Source of the DNA: Rickettsiales bacterium
GTDB taxonomy: Bacteria > Pseudomonadota > Alphaproteobacteria > Rickettsiales > SXRF01
Reading direction: 5' to 3'
Length of the DNA stretch: 35,577 nt
Assembly: GCA_005792635.1 (NCBI GenBank)
Contig: SXRF01000023.1
Coordinates: forward strand, 1 to 35,577
Shown: one piece after another, positions 1-9,883 of the stretch
Layout of the letters: every line of letters starts with the position of its first letter
Position numbering within the stretch: position 1 is the first letter of the stretch
The notes under the pieces: generated by a model
Seen by the model: only the letters and a program-made list of their open reading frames with translations
Told to the model about the DNA's origin: nothing
Database searches by the model: none
Program-made: the position numbers and the translations under genes

Positions 1-542
1 ACCGCTAGCATATAGGTCGGCGTGCCATCGGAACGCAGCAAAATCATGTCGTCTAGCTCGGAATTTTTGATGCTTACGCTGCCTTGTACTTTGTCATTAA
101 TAGTGGTTTCGCCCTCCAATGGGGCTTTGATGCGAATAACCGCAGGCACACCCGCAGACGCAGGTCTGTAGCCATTCCTATACGGGCTGCGAAATTTTGC
201 GTTAGGGTTTTTAGCGCGGAAATCCTCCAGCTCAGCTTGCGTGGTATAGCAATAAAAGGCTTTGCCCTGCGCCACCATTTCATGCGCGACTTCTGCGTGG
301 CGCGGGCTGCGGGCGAATTGATAGACGATTTCGCCGTCATGTTCTAGCCCCAGCCATTTCATGCCGTCAATAATTGCTTGCGTTGCTTCTGGCGTGCTGC
401 GCGCGCGGTCGGTGTCTTCTATTCGCAAATAAAACTTGCCGTTCGTGTGCTTGGCATATAGCCAGTTAAAAAGTGCGGTGCGTGCGCCACCAATATGCAA
501 AAAACCAGTGGGCGAAGGGGCAAAACGAGTGATTACGGTCAT
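1..542 (-). CDS. gltX: Glutamyl-tRNA synthetase, N-terminal part (gene runs off the left edge)
   Basis: Reverse-strand translation from CAT at 540-542: [49 protein letters not shown]..., with the class I HIGH-type motif (FLHIGGART). Open to position 1. Confidence 0.95.
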   Translation of the reverse strand, partial: MTVITRFAPSPTGFLHIGGARTALFNWLYAKHTNGKFYLRIEDTDRARSTPEATQAIIDGMKWLGLEHDGEIVYQFARSPRHAEVAHEMVAQGKAFYCYTTQAELEDFRAKNPNAKFRSPYRNGYRPASAGVPAVIRIKAPLEGETTINDKVQGSVSIKNSELDDMILLRSDGTPTYMLA

Positions 543-577
543 GATGAGTATTTTTGACTTTGAGTTTTTTTTAGGTC

Positions 578-643
578 GTCATACCGACGAAGGTCGGTAT
601 CCAGCTTATTTATCGTCTGGATACCAGCTTCCGCTGGTATGAC
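578..643. repeat. Palindromic 'dumbbell' repeat, copy 1 (two hairpins bounded by GTCAT...ATGAC)
   Basis: GTCATACCGACGAAGGTCGGTATCCAG...CTGGATACCAGCTTCCGCTGGTATGAC. Two local hairpins, with outer GTCATACC/GGTATGAC complementarity. Same architecture as 14637-14724 and 34518-34591. Confidence 0.8.
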
Positions 644-661
644 AAGAAATTTGATTTTGAC

Positions 662-925
662 CTATACCAAACTATCCATGTCAAATCCATACTCATCTTT
701 CATTTTTTTTAGCACTCTTTCGGATGGTGTTTTGCCATAACCAGATTCCAATATTTTCCCGAAATCATTAAGGTTAAAAGTCGGATCGGAGTGGTTTTTT
801 AGGCGTTTCATTTTTTCGGGTGTGGAAAGCACAAAATAATAGCAATCCCAATCTGCCATGTCTTTGCAGGTGATAAAATAAATCGGCGAATTGCCCGATT
901 TTATTATTTTACTGGCGAAGGACAT
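662..925 (-). CDS. Hypothetical protein (87 aa)
   Basis: ORF starting 2 bp after the stop of the upstream 102-aa ORF (TAA-AA-ATG spacing), suggesting coupling. No family recognised. Confidence 0.55.
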   Translation of the reverse strand: MSFASKIIKSGNSPIYFITCKDMADWDCYYFVLSTPEKMKRLKNHSDPTFNLNDFGKILESGYGKTPSERVLKKMKDEYGFDMDSLV

Positions 926-927
926 TT

Positions 928-1236
928 TTAGCGGACTTGCTCTTTTGATGGCTCTGGAACAATTTGTATTTGTTCTGTTCCTTTTCTGCCAATTCCTTCT
1001 GGCTTTGTTTCTGGCTCTACTTTTTCTGGTTTGGGGAGGGGGTTATCTATTCTATTGTCATCAATCCAATTTTTCGCTACTTCTCCCTGCAAAAGGGTTT
1101 CTGTAACATTTCCAGTTGCTTTTAATCTTGCGACATTTTCTGGCTTAAACATTGCATTTAAGACATTGTCTGAGATTATTTTATCTTCTTCTGCGGTTGA
1201 TAGTATATTGTTACTCGCATTTTTTTCATCACCCAT
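928..1236 (-). CDS. Hypothetical protein (102 aa) with Pro/Glu/Lys-rich C-terminus
   Basis: ORF track. Tandem arrangement with 662-925. No family recognised. Confidence 0.55.
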   Translation of the reverse strand: MGDEKNASNNILSTAEEDKIISDNVLNAMFKPENVARLKATGNVTETLLQGEVAKNWIDDNRIDNPLPKPEKVEPETKPEGIGRKGTEQIQIVPEPSKEQVR

Positions 1237-1334
1237 ATTAAATATCCTTACTTGCGCTATATATTGTTTTTAGTATGTTTTTCACCATAGCATATAACAA
1301 TAACAAAGAAAAGTTAATAATTATTTGAAAAATA

Positions 1335-2384
1335 TTATTCTGCCTCGTCAATCAGCGGAAAACTGGCGATTTGGGCGGGTGGTTTCAGCCCGAGATGGGC
1401 GAAGCAAGCGGCGGTGAGCATTCTACCCCTTGGTGTGCGCTGGAGAAAACCCAGTTGCAGCAAATATGGCTCAATAGTTTCCTCAATCGCGTCGCGCTGT
1501 TCGGAAAGCCCCGCAGCGATGGTCTCCACGCCCACTGGCCCGCCCTGATAATGGTCAGCGATGTAGCGCAAATAGCGGTGATCGGCTGAATCTAGCCCGC
1601 CAGCGTCCACCTCCAAGCGTTTCAGGGCGTGATCCGCCAGTTTCGCATCAATCGCAGGCGCATCACTAGCATGAGCAAAATCGCGCACACGGCGCAGCAA
1701 ACGCAGGGCAATACGCGGTGTTCCACGGCTGCGGCGGGCGATTTCAAACGATCCGTCCTTGCTGATGGCGATGGAAAGAAGGCTAGCGGCGCGTTCTATC
1801 ACTTTTTGCAGGTCTTTAGTGTCGTAAAAACGCAGGCGCAGAGGAATCCCGAAGCGATCGCGCAGCGGGTTGGAAATCAGCCCTAGCCTCGTTGTCGCGC
1901 CGACAATGGTAAATTGCGGAAGGTCAATGCGGATGGTGCGGGCGGCGGGGCCTTCGCCGATCATCAGATCCAACTTATAATCCTCCATCGCGGGGTATAA
2001 AATCTCCTCCACAGCTGGGTTAAGGCGGTGGATTTCATCAACAAACAGCACATCGCCCGCTTGCAGGTTGGTAAGCACCGCCGCGAGGTCGCCCGCCTTG
2101 GTAAGTATCGGCCCTGAAGTTGGGCGAAAACCAACGCCCATTTCCTTGGCGATAATCTGCGCCAGAGTAGTTTTGCCAAGACCGGGAGGGCCGTAGAGCA
2201 ACACATGATCCAGCGCATCCGAGCGCGACTTTGCCGCCTTCACAAAAACCTTCAGATTTTCGCAAGCCTCCGCCTGCCCTGTGAATTCGTCGAGCGATAG
2301 CGGGCGCAGCGCACCCTGCGCCAAATCATCCTCCGCAATGGCTGGGGAAGTTAGGCGGTTATCTAGTTGTTGTGCAGTTTCCAT
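1335..2384 (-). CDS. ruvB: Holliday junction branch migration DNA helicase RuvB
   Basis: [12 protein letters not shown], Walker [15 protein letters not shown], Walker [31 protein letters not shown]-terminal winged helix. Confidence 0.98.
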   Translation of the reverse strand: METAQQLDNRLTSPAIAEDDLAQGALRPLSLDEFTGQAEACENLKVFVKAAKSRSDALDHVLLYGPPGLGKTTLAQIIAKEMGVGFRPTSGPILTKAGDLAAVLTNLQAGDVLFVDEIHRLNPAVEEILYPAMEDYKLDLMIGEGPAARTIRIDLPQFTIVGATTRLGLISNPLRDRFGIPLRLRFYDTKDLQKVIERAASLLSIAISKDGSFEIARRSRGTPRIALRLLRRVRDFAHASDAPAIDAKLADHALKRLEVDAGGLDSADHRYLRYIADHYQGGPVGVETIAAGLSEQRDAIEETIEPYLLQLGFLQRTPRGRMLTAACFAHLGLKPPAQIASFPLIDEAE

Positions 2385-2442
2385 GCGATGAGTTTAGCAA
2401 GCTTTCGCAGCGTATCAAGATACTTCTATAATTAGATAGTAA

Positions 2443-3456
2443 TTAAGCCTCAACAAAGCGAATGCTATCGCCAATTTTAATATTCATGGCAGTGGCGGTT
2501 TCGTGGTCAATTGCCACCTCTGCGCCCTTCTCCTCCAACCGCGCCAGTCCAACGCGGAAATCTGATAGCTTGCCGCTGGCGATCATAAATTTTTCTGCAT
2601 TTTCCAGATTTTTTATTGCACCAACCGTTGCTTTCCTGCTTTTGCGAACGCTGCGAATATCCGCCAGCTGCGCCTGCACTGTTGGCCCGCCGTCAAACAC
2701 ATCAATATATCCCTGATAGCGAAATCCCTCCGCCTCTAAAAACGCAAGGGCAGGCTTGGAAGCTGCCAGCGGCACCCCAATCACCGCCTGCGCCCGCGCA
2801 TCCAGCAAATTCACATAAATCGGATATTTGGGCATTAAATCGCTGATAAACTGCCCGCCGCGAGTGGCATTGATGAAATCCGCCATCTTAAAATCCATCT
2901 GGAAAAAATGCTCAGCAAGATTGCGATAAAACGGGGAATTTCCATCGTTATCCTGCACCCCACGAATTTCGGAAATCACTACATCGGAGAATAATTCAGG
3001 AAACTCCGCGAGCATAAGATAGCGCGAGCGCGACAAAAATTTTCCAATCCCATCACGGCGATATGCTTCCTGCAAAAACAGCGAGCCAATTTCGCTTGCA
3101 CCAGTATAATCATTCACCATGTGCAGAACGCGCTGCTGTGAATACACACCAACATCTTTTGATGCCTGTACAATTGTGGAAAGTTTATAGGAATAAAACG
3201 GGTCTTTCAGCCCGACATGCGCGACAATTCCCGTTGTTCCCACCAGTTTTCCTGTCGCACTATCCTCCAGCGCGAATAAAAAATGCTCATCGCCGCGCTC
3301 GCTTGCTTCGCCCACAAAACTTGCCGCTGCTCGCTCAATTTTTGACTTCAGCACCAGTGAATCCGCGGGTAGCGAGGTCATGCCAATGCCCGCCTCCTGC
3401 GCGAGATAAAGAATCTGCTCGTGGTCAGCAATGCGGACTGGACGAATGAGCATCAT
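2443..3456 (-). CDS. astA: Arginine N-succinyltransferase (AstA family)
   Basis: MMLIRPVRIADHEQILYLAQEAGIGMTSLPAD... SLFLQEAYRRDGIGKFLSRSRYLMLAEF...FDGGPTVQAQLADIRSVR, characteristic of AstA. Confidence 0.9.
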   Translation of the reverse strand: MMLIRPVRIADHEQILYLAQEAGIGMTSLPADSLVLKSKIERAAASFVGEASERGDEHFLFALEDSATGKLVGTTGIVAHVGLKDPFYSYKLSTIVQASKDVGVYSQQRVLHMVNDYTGASEIGSLFLQEAYRRDGIGKFLSRSRYLMLAEFPELFSDVVISEIRGVQDNDGNSPFYRNLAEHFFQMDFKMADFINATRGGQFISDLMPKYPIYVNLLDARAQAVIGVPLAASKPALAFLEAEGFRYQGYIDVFDGGPTVQAQLADIRSVRKSRKATVGAIKNLENAEKFMIASGKLSDFRVGLARLEEKGAEVAIDHETATAMNIKIGDSIRFVEA

Positions 3457-4143
3457 CTAAAAAAACCTTCCGAAAAAATCAGTTATTGGGTTGCCCCAAA
3501 TGTCATGTTGCGGTGCGCTCCAAAAATGGGCGGACGCGCTTTCCTGTTGCGATGCTTGTTGCAGTTGTTGCTGCTTTTGCATCTCCTGCATCTTGCGCTG
3601 ATTAATAAGAAACGGGCTATTTTTGGTGATTGCTTGCTCAAGAGCGTTTTTCATCAGATATGATTTTGCCTTATACATACCGATAAACTGCCCATAGCTG
3701 GTGGTTATCTGTCCGTTTTTCAAATTCACCTTGGCGACCATATTCCCCGCCGTGTCATAGACTCTGCCCTTGGCATCAATCTTACCATTACCCAATCTCT
3801 GCGCCTCCACTGTCACCGCTTTGCGCTGTTTTTTCGCCTCTTTTTGTATCTCCATTTGCTTGAGCATTTCCATAGCTTTTGCCGCCCTACTGCCCGTGCG
3901 TTGCTGCGTTGGAGCAGTATTGCCAATCATGGAAAAATTGCGTTTTCCCTCGCCCGCTGATTTGAATTTTGCCTCAAACATTTTTTTTTCCAGCATTTTT
4001 TTCTGGATTTCCGCCATGTTCAGCGTGCCATTTTTGCCCGCGCCTTTCCTCAGCTGCTCGCGCAGATATGAGCTGACAGAGCTAGACTTATTGCCACCAT
4101 CCCGTGACCCGCTGAAAAATCTTACGCCCATTTTTTTTCTCAA
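3457..4143 (-). CDS. Hypothetical protein (228 aa), Lys/Gln-rich, with an internal GKIDAKGRVYDTAGNMVAKV...GQITTSYGQFIG motif
   Basis: ORF track. Stop directly abuts the astA start (3456/3457), implying translational coupling. Confidence 0.7.
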   Translation of the reverse strand: MRKKMGVRFFSGSRDGGNKSSSVSSYLREQLRKGAGKNGTLNMAEIQKKMLEKKMFEAKFKSAGEGKRNFSMIGNTAPTQQRTGSRAAKAMEMLKQMEIQKEAKKQRKAVTVEAQRLGNGKIDAKGRVYDTAGNMVAKVNLKNGQITTSYGQFIGMYKAKSYLMKNALEQAITKNSPFLINQRKMQEMQKQQQLQQASQQESASAHFWSAPQHDIWGNPITDFFGRFF

Positions 4144-4334
4144 TATGAAACTGTGAATATGAGGTTATTATAACAGATAATTGTTACAGTTTCATTACCG
4201 CTTACTGCTTTAAGCCATTTTTTAGCTTTTTTGTAAAAATTAATCAGAAAATCCTCTCCCAGAGCTGATTTTTCTGTGCTATGGTTGGCTTTGTGGTGTC
4301 AGAATATGCAGAAGAAGAAAGGTCTTTTTTTGAC

Positions 4335-4355
4335 TGCAATTGATAATCGTTATCA
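4335..4355 (+). promoter_or_regulatory. Candidate Fur-box-like operator upstream of ribD
   Basis: TGCAATTGATAATCGTTATCA contains the near-palindromic 7-1-7 core TGATAAT-C-GTTATCA. It ends 33 bp before the ribD ATG. Confidence 0.6.
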
Positions 4356-4387
4356 GGCTAGTAAGTTAAACTATTGAATTATAATAA

Positions 4388-5377
4388 ATGTCTAAATACG
4401 AACAATATATGCAAGTTGCCCTGTCGTTAGCGCGGCGGCAAGCGGGGCGCACCCACCCAAACCCGAATGTCGGCGCGGTTATTGTGCGAGATGAGCAGAT
4501 TATCGCCGTGGGCGCGACGGCGGACGGCGGCAGGCCACACGCGGAAACCATCGCCATTGCGAATGCTGGCGCAATGGCACGAGGGGCGACGCTGTTTGTA
4601 ACTCTTGAGCCATGCTCGCACCATGGCAAAACGCCGCCCTGCACTCACGCAATTATTGCAGCGGGAATTAAAACTGTGGTGATTGCTTGCCGTGATAAAA
4701 ATCCGCTGGTGGCGGGCAGTGGCATCGCCGCGCTACAAGCGGCGGGCATAGAGGTGGTAGAGAATATTTGTGAAGGCGAAGCGTTAGAGGTAAATCGCGG
4801 GTTTTTCTCGCTTATAGAAAAAAAGCGTCCGTTCATTTCGCTAAAAATCGCCACCTCACTAGACGGAAAAATCACCTCGCCAAACGGCAGATGGCTGACT
4901 GGCGAAACGGCAAGGAACTATGGGCATTTGCTGCGGGCGCAGCATGACGCAATCCTCACAGGCAGCGGCACGGTTATCGCTGATGACCCACTGCTCACCT
5001 GCCGCCTTGCTGGGCTGGAGCATCGCTCGCCAGTGCGCGTTGTGCTGGATAGAAACCAGCGAGTTGCGCCGACAGCAAAAATATTTAGCCAACAAGAAAT
5101 TTTACCGACATGGCTGCTCACCGAAAAAACCATCGAGGAAACAGTAAAAACCTTAGGCGAGCGCGGCATAACCAGCGTTATGGTGGAGGCAGGCGCGAAG
5201 CTCACCACGGCATTTCTGGAAAGCGGGCTGGTGGATATGCTTTATTGGTTTCGCGCCCCAATTATCGTTGGAGAAAACGGGCTGTGCATAGCTGGCACAC
5301 TCGGCAAACTGGCAACGCTAAAACCAACAGAACATATAAAATTAGGAAATGACAGCCTGACGATTTTTACTCTTTAA
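4388..5377 (+). CDS. ribD: Bifunctional diaminohydroxyphosphoribosylaminopyrimidine deaminase / 5-amino-6-(5-phosphoribosylamino)uracil reductase
   Basis: Deaminase zinc motif HAETIAIANAG...TLEPCSHHGKTPPCTHAI, plus reductase domain ISLKIATSLDGKI... Confidence 0.97.
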   Translation: MSKYEQYMQVALSLARRQAGRTHPNPNVGAVIVRDEQIIAVGATADGGRPHAETIAIANAGAMARGATLFVTLEPCSHHGKTPPCTHAIIAAGIKTVVIACRDKNPLVAGSGIAALQAAGIEVVENICEGEALEVNRGFFSLIEKKRPFISLKIATSLDGKITSPNGRWLTGETARNYGHLLRAQHDAILTGSGTVIADDPLLTCRLAGLEHRSPVRVVLDRNQRVAPTAKIFSQQEILPTWLLTEKTIEETVKTLGERGITSVMVEAGAKLTTAFLESGLVDMLYWFRAPIIVGENGLCIAGTLGKLATLKPTEHIKLGNDSLTIFTL

Positions 5378-5939
5378 CATCCGCCGCAACTTGCATTTTA
5401 ATAATCTTGTCAGGCTCAGAAACCGCACCATTGTTAGCCTTGTCGCCTTTTTTGATGTTGTCCACAAGCTCCATACCCTTGGTCACTCTACCCCAATAGG
5501 TATATTGCCCGTCAAGGAATGTCGCACCAGCAAGGCAGATAAAAAATTGGCTATCCGCACTGTTTGGATCACCAGCCCGCGCCATAGAAACCGCGCCGCG
5601 CAGATGATTCTCTCTGCTGAATTCAGCCTTTAATTTTTGCCCAGAACCGCCCATGCCCGTTCCCGTTGGGTCGCCAGTTTGCGCCATAAAACCTTCAATA
5701 ACGCGGTGGAAAACCACGCCATTATAAAAACCTTGGCGAACCAATTCCTTGATGCGCTTCACATGTTTTGGCGCAAGGTCAGGACGCATCTCAATCACCA
5801 CGCGCCCATCTTTCAAGTCAAGATATAAAGTATTTTCCAGATCGCCAGCCTTGGGAGCTTGCGCTTTTGCCGATTTTGCCATGAAATTTGCTCCAAAAAT
5901 TATAGAAATAACTGCTAGGGTAAGAAATATTATACGCAT
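5367..5939 (-). CDS. Peptidyl-prolyl cis-trans isomerase, cyclophilin type, with signal peptide
   Basis: FYNGVVFHRVIEGFMAQTGDPTGTGMGG...AVSMARAGDPNSADSQFFICLA. The likely start MRIIFLTLAVISIIFGANFMAKSAKA at 5939 gives a signal sequence. Confidence 0.93.
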   Translation of the reverse strand: MRIIFLTLAVISIIFGANFMAKSAKAQAPKAGDLENTLYLDLKDGRVVIEMRPDLAPKHVKRIKELVRQGFYNGVVFHRVIEGFMAQTGDPTGTGMGGSGQKLKAEFSRENHLRGAVSMARAGDPNSADSQFFICLAGATFLDGQYTYWGRVTKGMELVDNIKKGDKANNGAVSEPDKIIKMQVAADVKE

Positions 5940-5961
5940 AGAAAAACCTTCCCCAAAAATT

Positions 5962-6453
5962 TTATACCTGCGTCTCCAGATACGCCGCCAAACCCATGCT
6001 GTCAACCAGTTTAAGCTGTTCATTGATAAACTTTATATGCGCGGTTTGATTTGCCTGTATCTGGCGCAGAATATCCGCGCTGGCAACATCCGCCTCAGCC
6101 TCACAAAGCGCAATAGCAGCTTGCAGCTCGGAAGCACCAGCCGATTGCAAATCCAAGTCACCTTGCAAAATTTCATTCGCAGCATCACCTATAAAAAGCT
6201 TGCCCAAATCCTGCAAATTAGGAACGCCGCCAACAGCCAGAACGCGCTCCACCAAGCGGTCGCAGTTGCGCATCTGCTCAATAGATTCTTTATATTCAAC
6301 ATCCGCCAGCTTCATATAGCCAGCATGTTTTAACATCCGCGCATGGAGAAAATATTGATTAATCGCCGCCAATCCATGCCGCAAAACCTCGTTCAAAGAC
6401 GAGATTATTTCACTGCTATTATCAATCGGTAGTTTAGCGGCACTAGCGGTCAT
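5962..6453 (-). CDS. bfr: Bacterioferritin-family protein (heme-Met-containing, ferroxidase-degenerate)
   Basis: SLNEVLRHGLAAINQYFLHARMLKH...DVEYKESIEQMRNCDRLVERVLAVGGVPNLQDLGKL. Start at 6453 chosen because GGAAGA lies just upstream; the track ORF extends to 6489. Confidence 0.92.
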   Translation of the reverse strand: MTASAAKLPIDNSSEIISSLNEVLRHGLAAINQYFLHARMLKHAGYMKLADVEYKESIEQMRNCDRLVERVLAVGGVPNLQDLGKLFIGDAANEILQGDLDLQSAGASELQAAIALCEAEADVASADILRQIQANQTAHIKFINEQLKLVDSMGLAAYLETQV

Positions 6454-6552
6454 AAATCTTCCAAAATTAAGCCGAATTATACGAAACACAGAGGATTATT
6501 ACACAAAGCTATGCCCTAGCAATTGATACAAGTCAATAGGGCGAGAAGAAGA

Positions 6553-7902
6553 TTACCCCCACACAAACACCGTATCACCGCCCACGATGGTTCGGCGGGT
6601 TCTGCCTTTAACTGGGTAGTCGTCAAACGGTGAATTTAGCGATTTGCTTTTGAAACTTTTTGGGTCAATGCTCCACGCAATATCCAAATCAATCAGCGAC
6701 AAATCCGCCCGCGCACCTTTTTTCATCCGCCCTGCGGGAACATTAATAATATCCGCTGGTTTATAAGTCATCGCCGCCATAACATCTCGCAAGCTCATAA
6801 TCCCATTATGGTAAAGCGCGAGCGAAAGCGGGAGCATGGTTTCCAGCCCGACAATGCCAAATGCGGCAGAAGACAGCGGAACACGCTTGCTTTCTTGATC
6901 ATGCGGCGCGTGGTCGGTGGCGATTGCATCAATTGTGCCATCGCGCAAACCCTCAATAACCGCCAGCCTATCTTTTTCCGTGCGAAGTGGCGGGCTCATC
7001 TTGCTAAAGGTGCGATATTCAAGCACTGCTTCCTCGGTCAGCGCGAAGTGATGCGGCGCAGCTTCCGCCGTCACTCGCAAACCCTTGGCTTTAGCGCGGC
7101 GCACCGCGTCCACCGCCTCGGCGGTTGATATATGCATAACATGATATTGCCCGCCAGTAAGCTCGGCGAGGATAATATCGCGCTCAACCATCACCGCTTC
7201 CGCCGCGTTGGGCATTCCAACCAAGCCTAGCTGCGCGGAAACCCGCCCTTCATTCATACAACCACCGCAGGAAAGATTTGAATCCTCGGCATGTTGCCCG
7301 ATGGGAACACCAAGCTCCCGCGAGTAAGCCAGTGCTTTACGCATCACGCCTGCGTTCATAACGGGAAGACCGTCATCAGTAAAACCAACCGCGCCCGCCT
7401 CTTTCAGCAAGCCCATTTCGGTTATTTCCGCACCATTCATGCCTTTGCTAATCGCTGCGTAGGTGCGGACATTGATATATGCCGTTTCCCGCGCCCGTTT
7501 ATGCACAAAGGCAACCACAGAAATATCGTCAATCACAGGCTTGGTGTTGGGCATACAGGCAACAGTGGTCACCCCGCCTGCCGCCGCCGACATGCTGCCA
7601 GTGGCGATGGTTTCTTTATATTCTTGGCCTGGTTCGCGGAAATGGACATGAATATCCACCAAGCCCGCCGACAGCAGATGCCCGCCACAATCCACCACCT
7701 GAACACCTTCTGGCACTCCATCGTTAAATAGCCCTGCGCCCATATCAGCGATGCTATCCCCCACGGTCAATAAACTGCCCTTGGTGTCTAGCCCGCTTTC
7801 CGCGTCAAACAGCCGCGCATTGACATACGCGACTTTTTTATTCTGGTCGTTTTTATGGGTAGGCAGGGTGAATGTTGCTTTTTCTATTGGTTTTTCTGGC
7901 AT
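6553..7902 (-). CDS. pyrC: Dihydroorotase (class I)
   Basis: VDIHVHFREPGQEYKETIATG, ATDHAPHDQESK, GIVGLETMLPL. Start ambiguous: the track ORF extends to 7947. Confidence 0.93.
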   Translation of the reverse strand: MPEKPIEKATFTLPTHKNDQNKKVAYVNARLFDAESGLDTKGSLLTVGDSIADMGAGLFNDGVPEGVQVVDCGGHLLSAGLVDIHVHFREPGQEYKETIATGSMSAAAGGVTTVACMPNTKPVIDDISVVAFVHKRARETAYINVRTYAAISKGMNGAEITEMGLLKEAGAVGFTDDGLPVMNAGVMRKALAYSRELGVPIGQHAEDSNLSCGGCMNEGRVSAQLGLVGMPNAAEAVMVERDIILAELTGGQYHVMHISTAEAVDAVRRAKAKGLRVTAEAAPHHFALTEEAVLEYRTFSKMSPPLRTEKDRLAVIEGLRDGTIDAIATDHAPHDQESKRVPLSSAAFGIVGLETMLPLSLALYHNGIMSLRDVMAAMTYKPADIINVPAGRMKKGARADLSLIDLDIAWSIDPKSFKSKSLNSPFDDYPVKGRTRRTIVGGDTVFVWG

Positions 7903-7962
7903 TTTTAGCTCTTTTTTTGGTTGAGATGAGCAATCTTTAACAGCCAAATGGATTTATATCAA

Positions 7963-8001
7963 TAAAAATGCCGCGGGAATTTCACATTCCAACGCGGCAT
8001 T
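7963..8001 (-). terminator. Intrinsic terminator downstream of rpsD
   Basis: On the minus strand: AATGCCGCG-TTGGAATGTGAAATTCC-CGCGGCATT followed by TTTATTG. GC stem plus T-rich tail. Confidence 0.75.
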
Positions 8002-8025
8002 CGATAACTAAAGACTAACGACAAA

Positions 8026-8646
8026 CTACCTCGAATAATATTCGATTACGAAGTTTGGCTCCATCACCACAGGATATGGCACTTCTGCGAGTTTTGGCGC
8101 ACGGATGAATTTTGCTTTCATCTCGTTTTTGTCAAATTCGATATATTCAGGAACAGTACGGTCTGGATTTTGCACCATTTCCAAGATTACTGCGATTTGG
8201 CGAGATTTTTCGCGCACTTCAATCTCATCACCTTCAGAAACGATATAGCTAGGGATATTCACTTTTTTGCCATTAACGCGGATGTGACCATGGCTAACCA
8301 GCTGACGGGCAGCAAAAGGAGTTGCTACCAACCCCATACGATAAACCACCGTATCCAAACGGCTTTCCAGCAAACCAATAAGGTTTTCGCCAGTATCACC
8401 CTTTAGGCGAGCTGCTTCTTGATAAATCTTGCGGAACTGGCGTTCAGTGATATTGCCATAATAGCCGCGGAGTTTCTGCTTTTCACGAAGCTGAGTGCCG
8501 TAATCAGACGGTTTTTTGCGCTTTGCAGCTGCACCATGTTGCCCCGGAGCATATCCGCGTTTATTGAACGGGTCTTTGTCATTGCCCCACAAGGAAACAC
8601 CAAGGCGGCGGCTGATTTTATATTTGCTATCAAGTCTTTTCGTCAC
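8026..8646 (-). CDS. rpsD: 30S ribosomal protein S4
   Basis: RRLGVSLWG...[10 protein letters not shown]...[19 protein letters not shown]...[11 protein letters not shown]4 RNA-binding domain. Confidence 0.98.
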   Translation of the reverse strand: MTKRLDSKYKISRRLGVSLWGNDKDPFNKRGYAPGQHGAAAKRKKPSDYGTQLREKQKLRGYYGNITERQFRKIYQEAARLKGDTGENLIGLLESRLDTVVYRMGLVATPFAARQLVSHGHIRVNGKKVNIPSYIVSEGDEIEVREKSRQIAVILEMVQNPDRTVPEYIEFDKNEMKAKFIRAPKLAEVPYPVVMEPNFVIEYYSR

Positions 8647-8785
8647 GATTATACCTTATCAGTTATATAGTAAGTTATGGAGGTGGCAATATATAAAGAA
8701 ATTTGCCCATGTCAAATAAATAATAACATAAAAAACGCTGTTTTTTGGTTGTTTTTGTATTATAGCCTCCTTATAACTTAAGCTT

Positions 8786-9448
8786 ATGAGAAACATTAGA
8801 ATAGCCCCGTCCATACTTTCTGCGGATTTTGCTCGTCTTGGCGAGGAAGTATCAGCTATTACGGCGGCGGGCGCGGATTATATACATGTTGATGTGATGG
8901 ATGGGCATTTTGTGCCAAATCTGACCATTGGCGCGGGTGTGGTTGCCGCCATCAGGTCGCATAGCAAACTTACTTTTGATGTGCATTTGATGATTGAGCC
9001 AGTTGACCAGTTCATTGAGTCTTACGCAAAGGCTGGCGCGGATATTATCACCGTTCACGCCGAAGCCACCAAACATCTACACCGCACTTTGCAAGTAGTA
9101 AAATCCACTGGCAAGAAATGCGGCGTTTCGCTAGTCCCCACCACTCCCGCCTCCGCGCTGGAATTTGTTATGGATGAGGTGGATTTGATATTGGTGATGA
9201 GCGTCAACCCCGGTTTTGGTGGGCAGTCTTTCATCAGCTCGCAACTCAAAAAAATTGAGCAAATACGCGCTATGATTGATAAATCTGGGCGCGATATTGA
9301 CCTTGAAGTTGACGGCGGAATCAATGCGACCACCGCAAAACAAGCAATTTCGGCGGGTGCGAATGTTCTGGTTGCGGGTAGCGCAGTATTCGCAGGCGGC
9401 GCGGCGAATTATGCTAAAAATATCAGTGCCTTACGCTCTAGCGTTTAG
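8786..9448 (+). CDS. rpe: Ribulose-phosphate 3-epimerase
   Basis: [55 protein letters not shown]. Confidence 0.98.
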   Translation: MRNIRIAPSILSADFARLGEEVSAITAAGADYIHVDVMDGHFVPNLTIGAGVVAAIRSHSKLTFDVHLMIEPVDQFIESYAKAGADIITVHAEATKHLHRTLQVVKSTGKKCGVSLVPTTPASALEFVMDEVDLILVMSVNPGFGGQSFISSQLKKIEQIRAMIDKSGRDIDLEVDGGINATTAKQAISAGANVLVAGSAVFAGGAANYAKNISALRSSV

Positions 9449-9881
9449 CAACAAATTCCTGTATCTTTGAGGAATTTTTTGCGGATTTTTCAGCGGCTTT
9501 CTCACTATAAAAGCCTTTATAGAAATCCTTTTCTATATTGAACTCATACTCGCCTTTTTTATTCTTCGCTATTTTCTTGCACAGATGCTTGATGTCAAAA
9601 TTCGGGTAATAGGTCATCACGGGCAGCTTCATTAGCTTTTTGAGGACATAGCCTTCCTCATATTCATCAAGCGTTTCCTTGATTTTTTTGTCAATTTTCC
9701 ACAGTTCGCCAACCACCACATCTTTTTTATTTCCAGTGTGGTAAAGCAGAGGATAAGTCTCGTCAGGCGCGAGATACAAAACATATCCAGAGATTTTCTT
9801 CTCTTTGATATATTTTGCACCCTTCATATATTTATGCAAAATCCCCTCTTTTTTGAGAGTTCCATAAGCAAATATTTTCAT
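9438..9881 (-). CDS. Gamma-glutamylcyclotransferase-like (GGCT/AIG2 fold) protein
   Basis: [22 protein letters not shown]...[23 protein letters not shown], matching the YGTLk...G...LDxYEG pattern. Confidence 0.8.
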   Translation of the reverse strand: MKIFAYGTLKKEGILHKYMKGAKYIKEKKISGYVLYLAPDETYPLLYHTGNKKDVVVGELWKIDKKIKETLDEYEEGYVLKKLMKLPVMTYYPNFDIKHLCKKIAKNKKGEYEFNIEKDFYKGFYSEKAAEKSAKNSSKIQEFVAKR

Positions 9882-9883
9882 TT

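Noticed and set aside
4144-4387. FMN riboswitch in the ribD leader
   Set aside because: I could not find a six-helix RFN-like element; the clearest regulatory signal there is the Fur-like palindrome. Would need an Infernal search to exclude fully.
5367-5377. 11-bp convergent overlap of ribD and the cyclophilin gene, matched by another 11-bp overlap at rpe/GGCT (9438-9448)
   Set aside because: The equal length is noticeable, but the sequences differ and such overlaps are common in compact genomes; probably coincidence.
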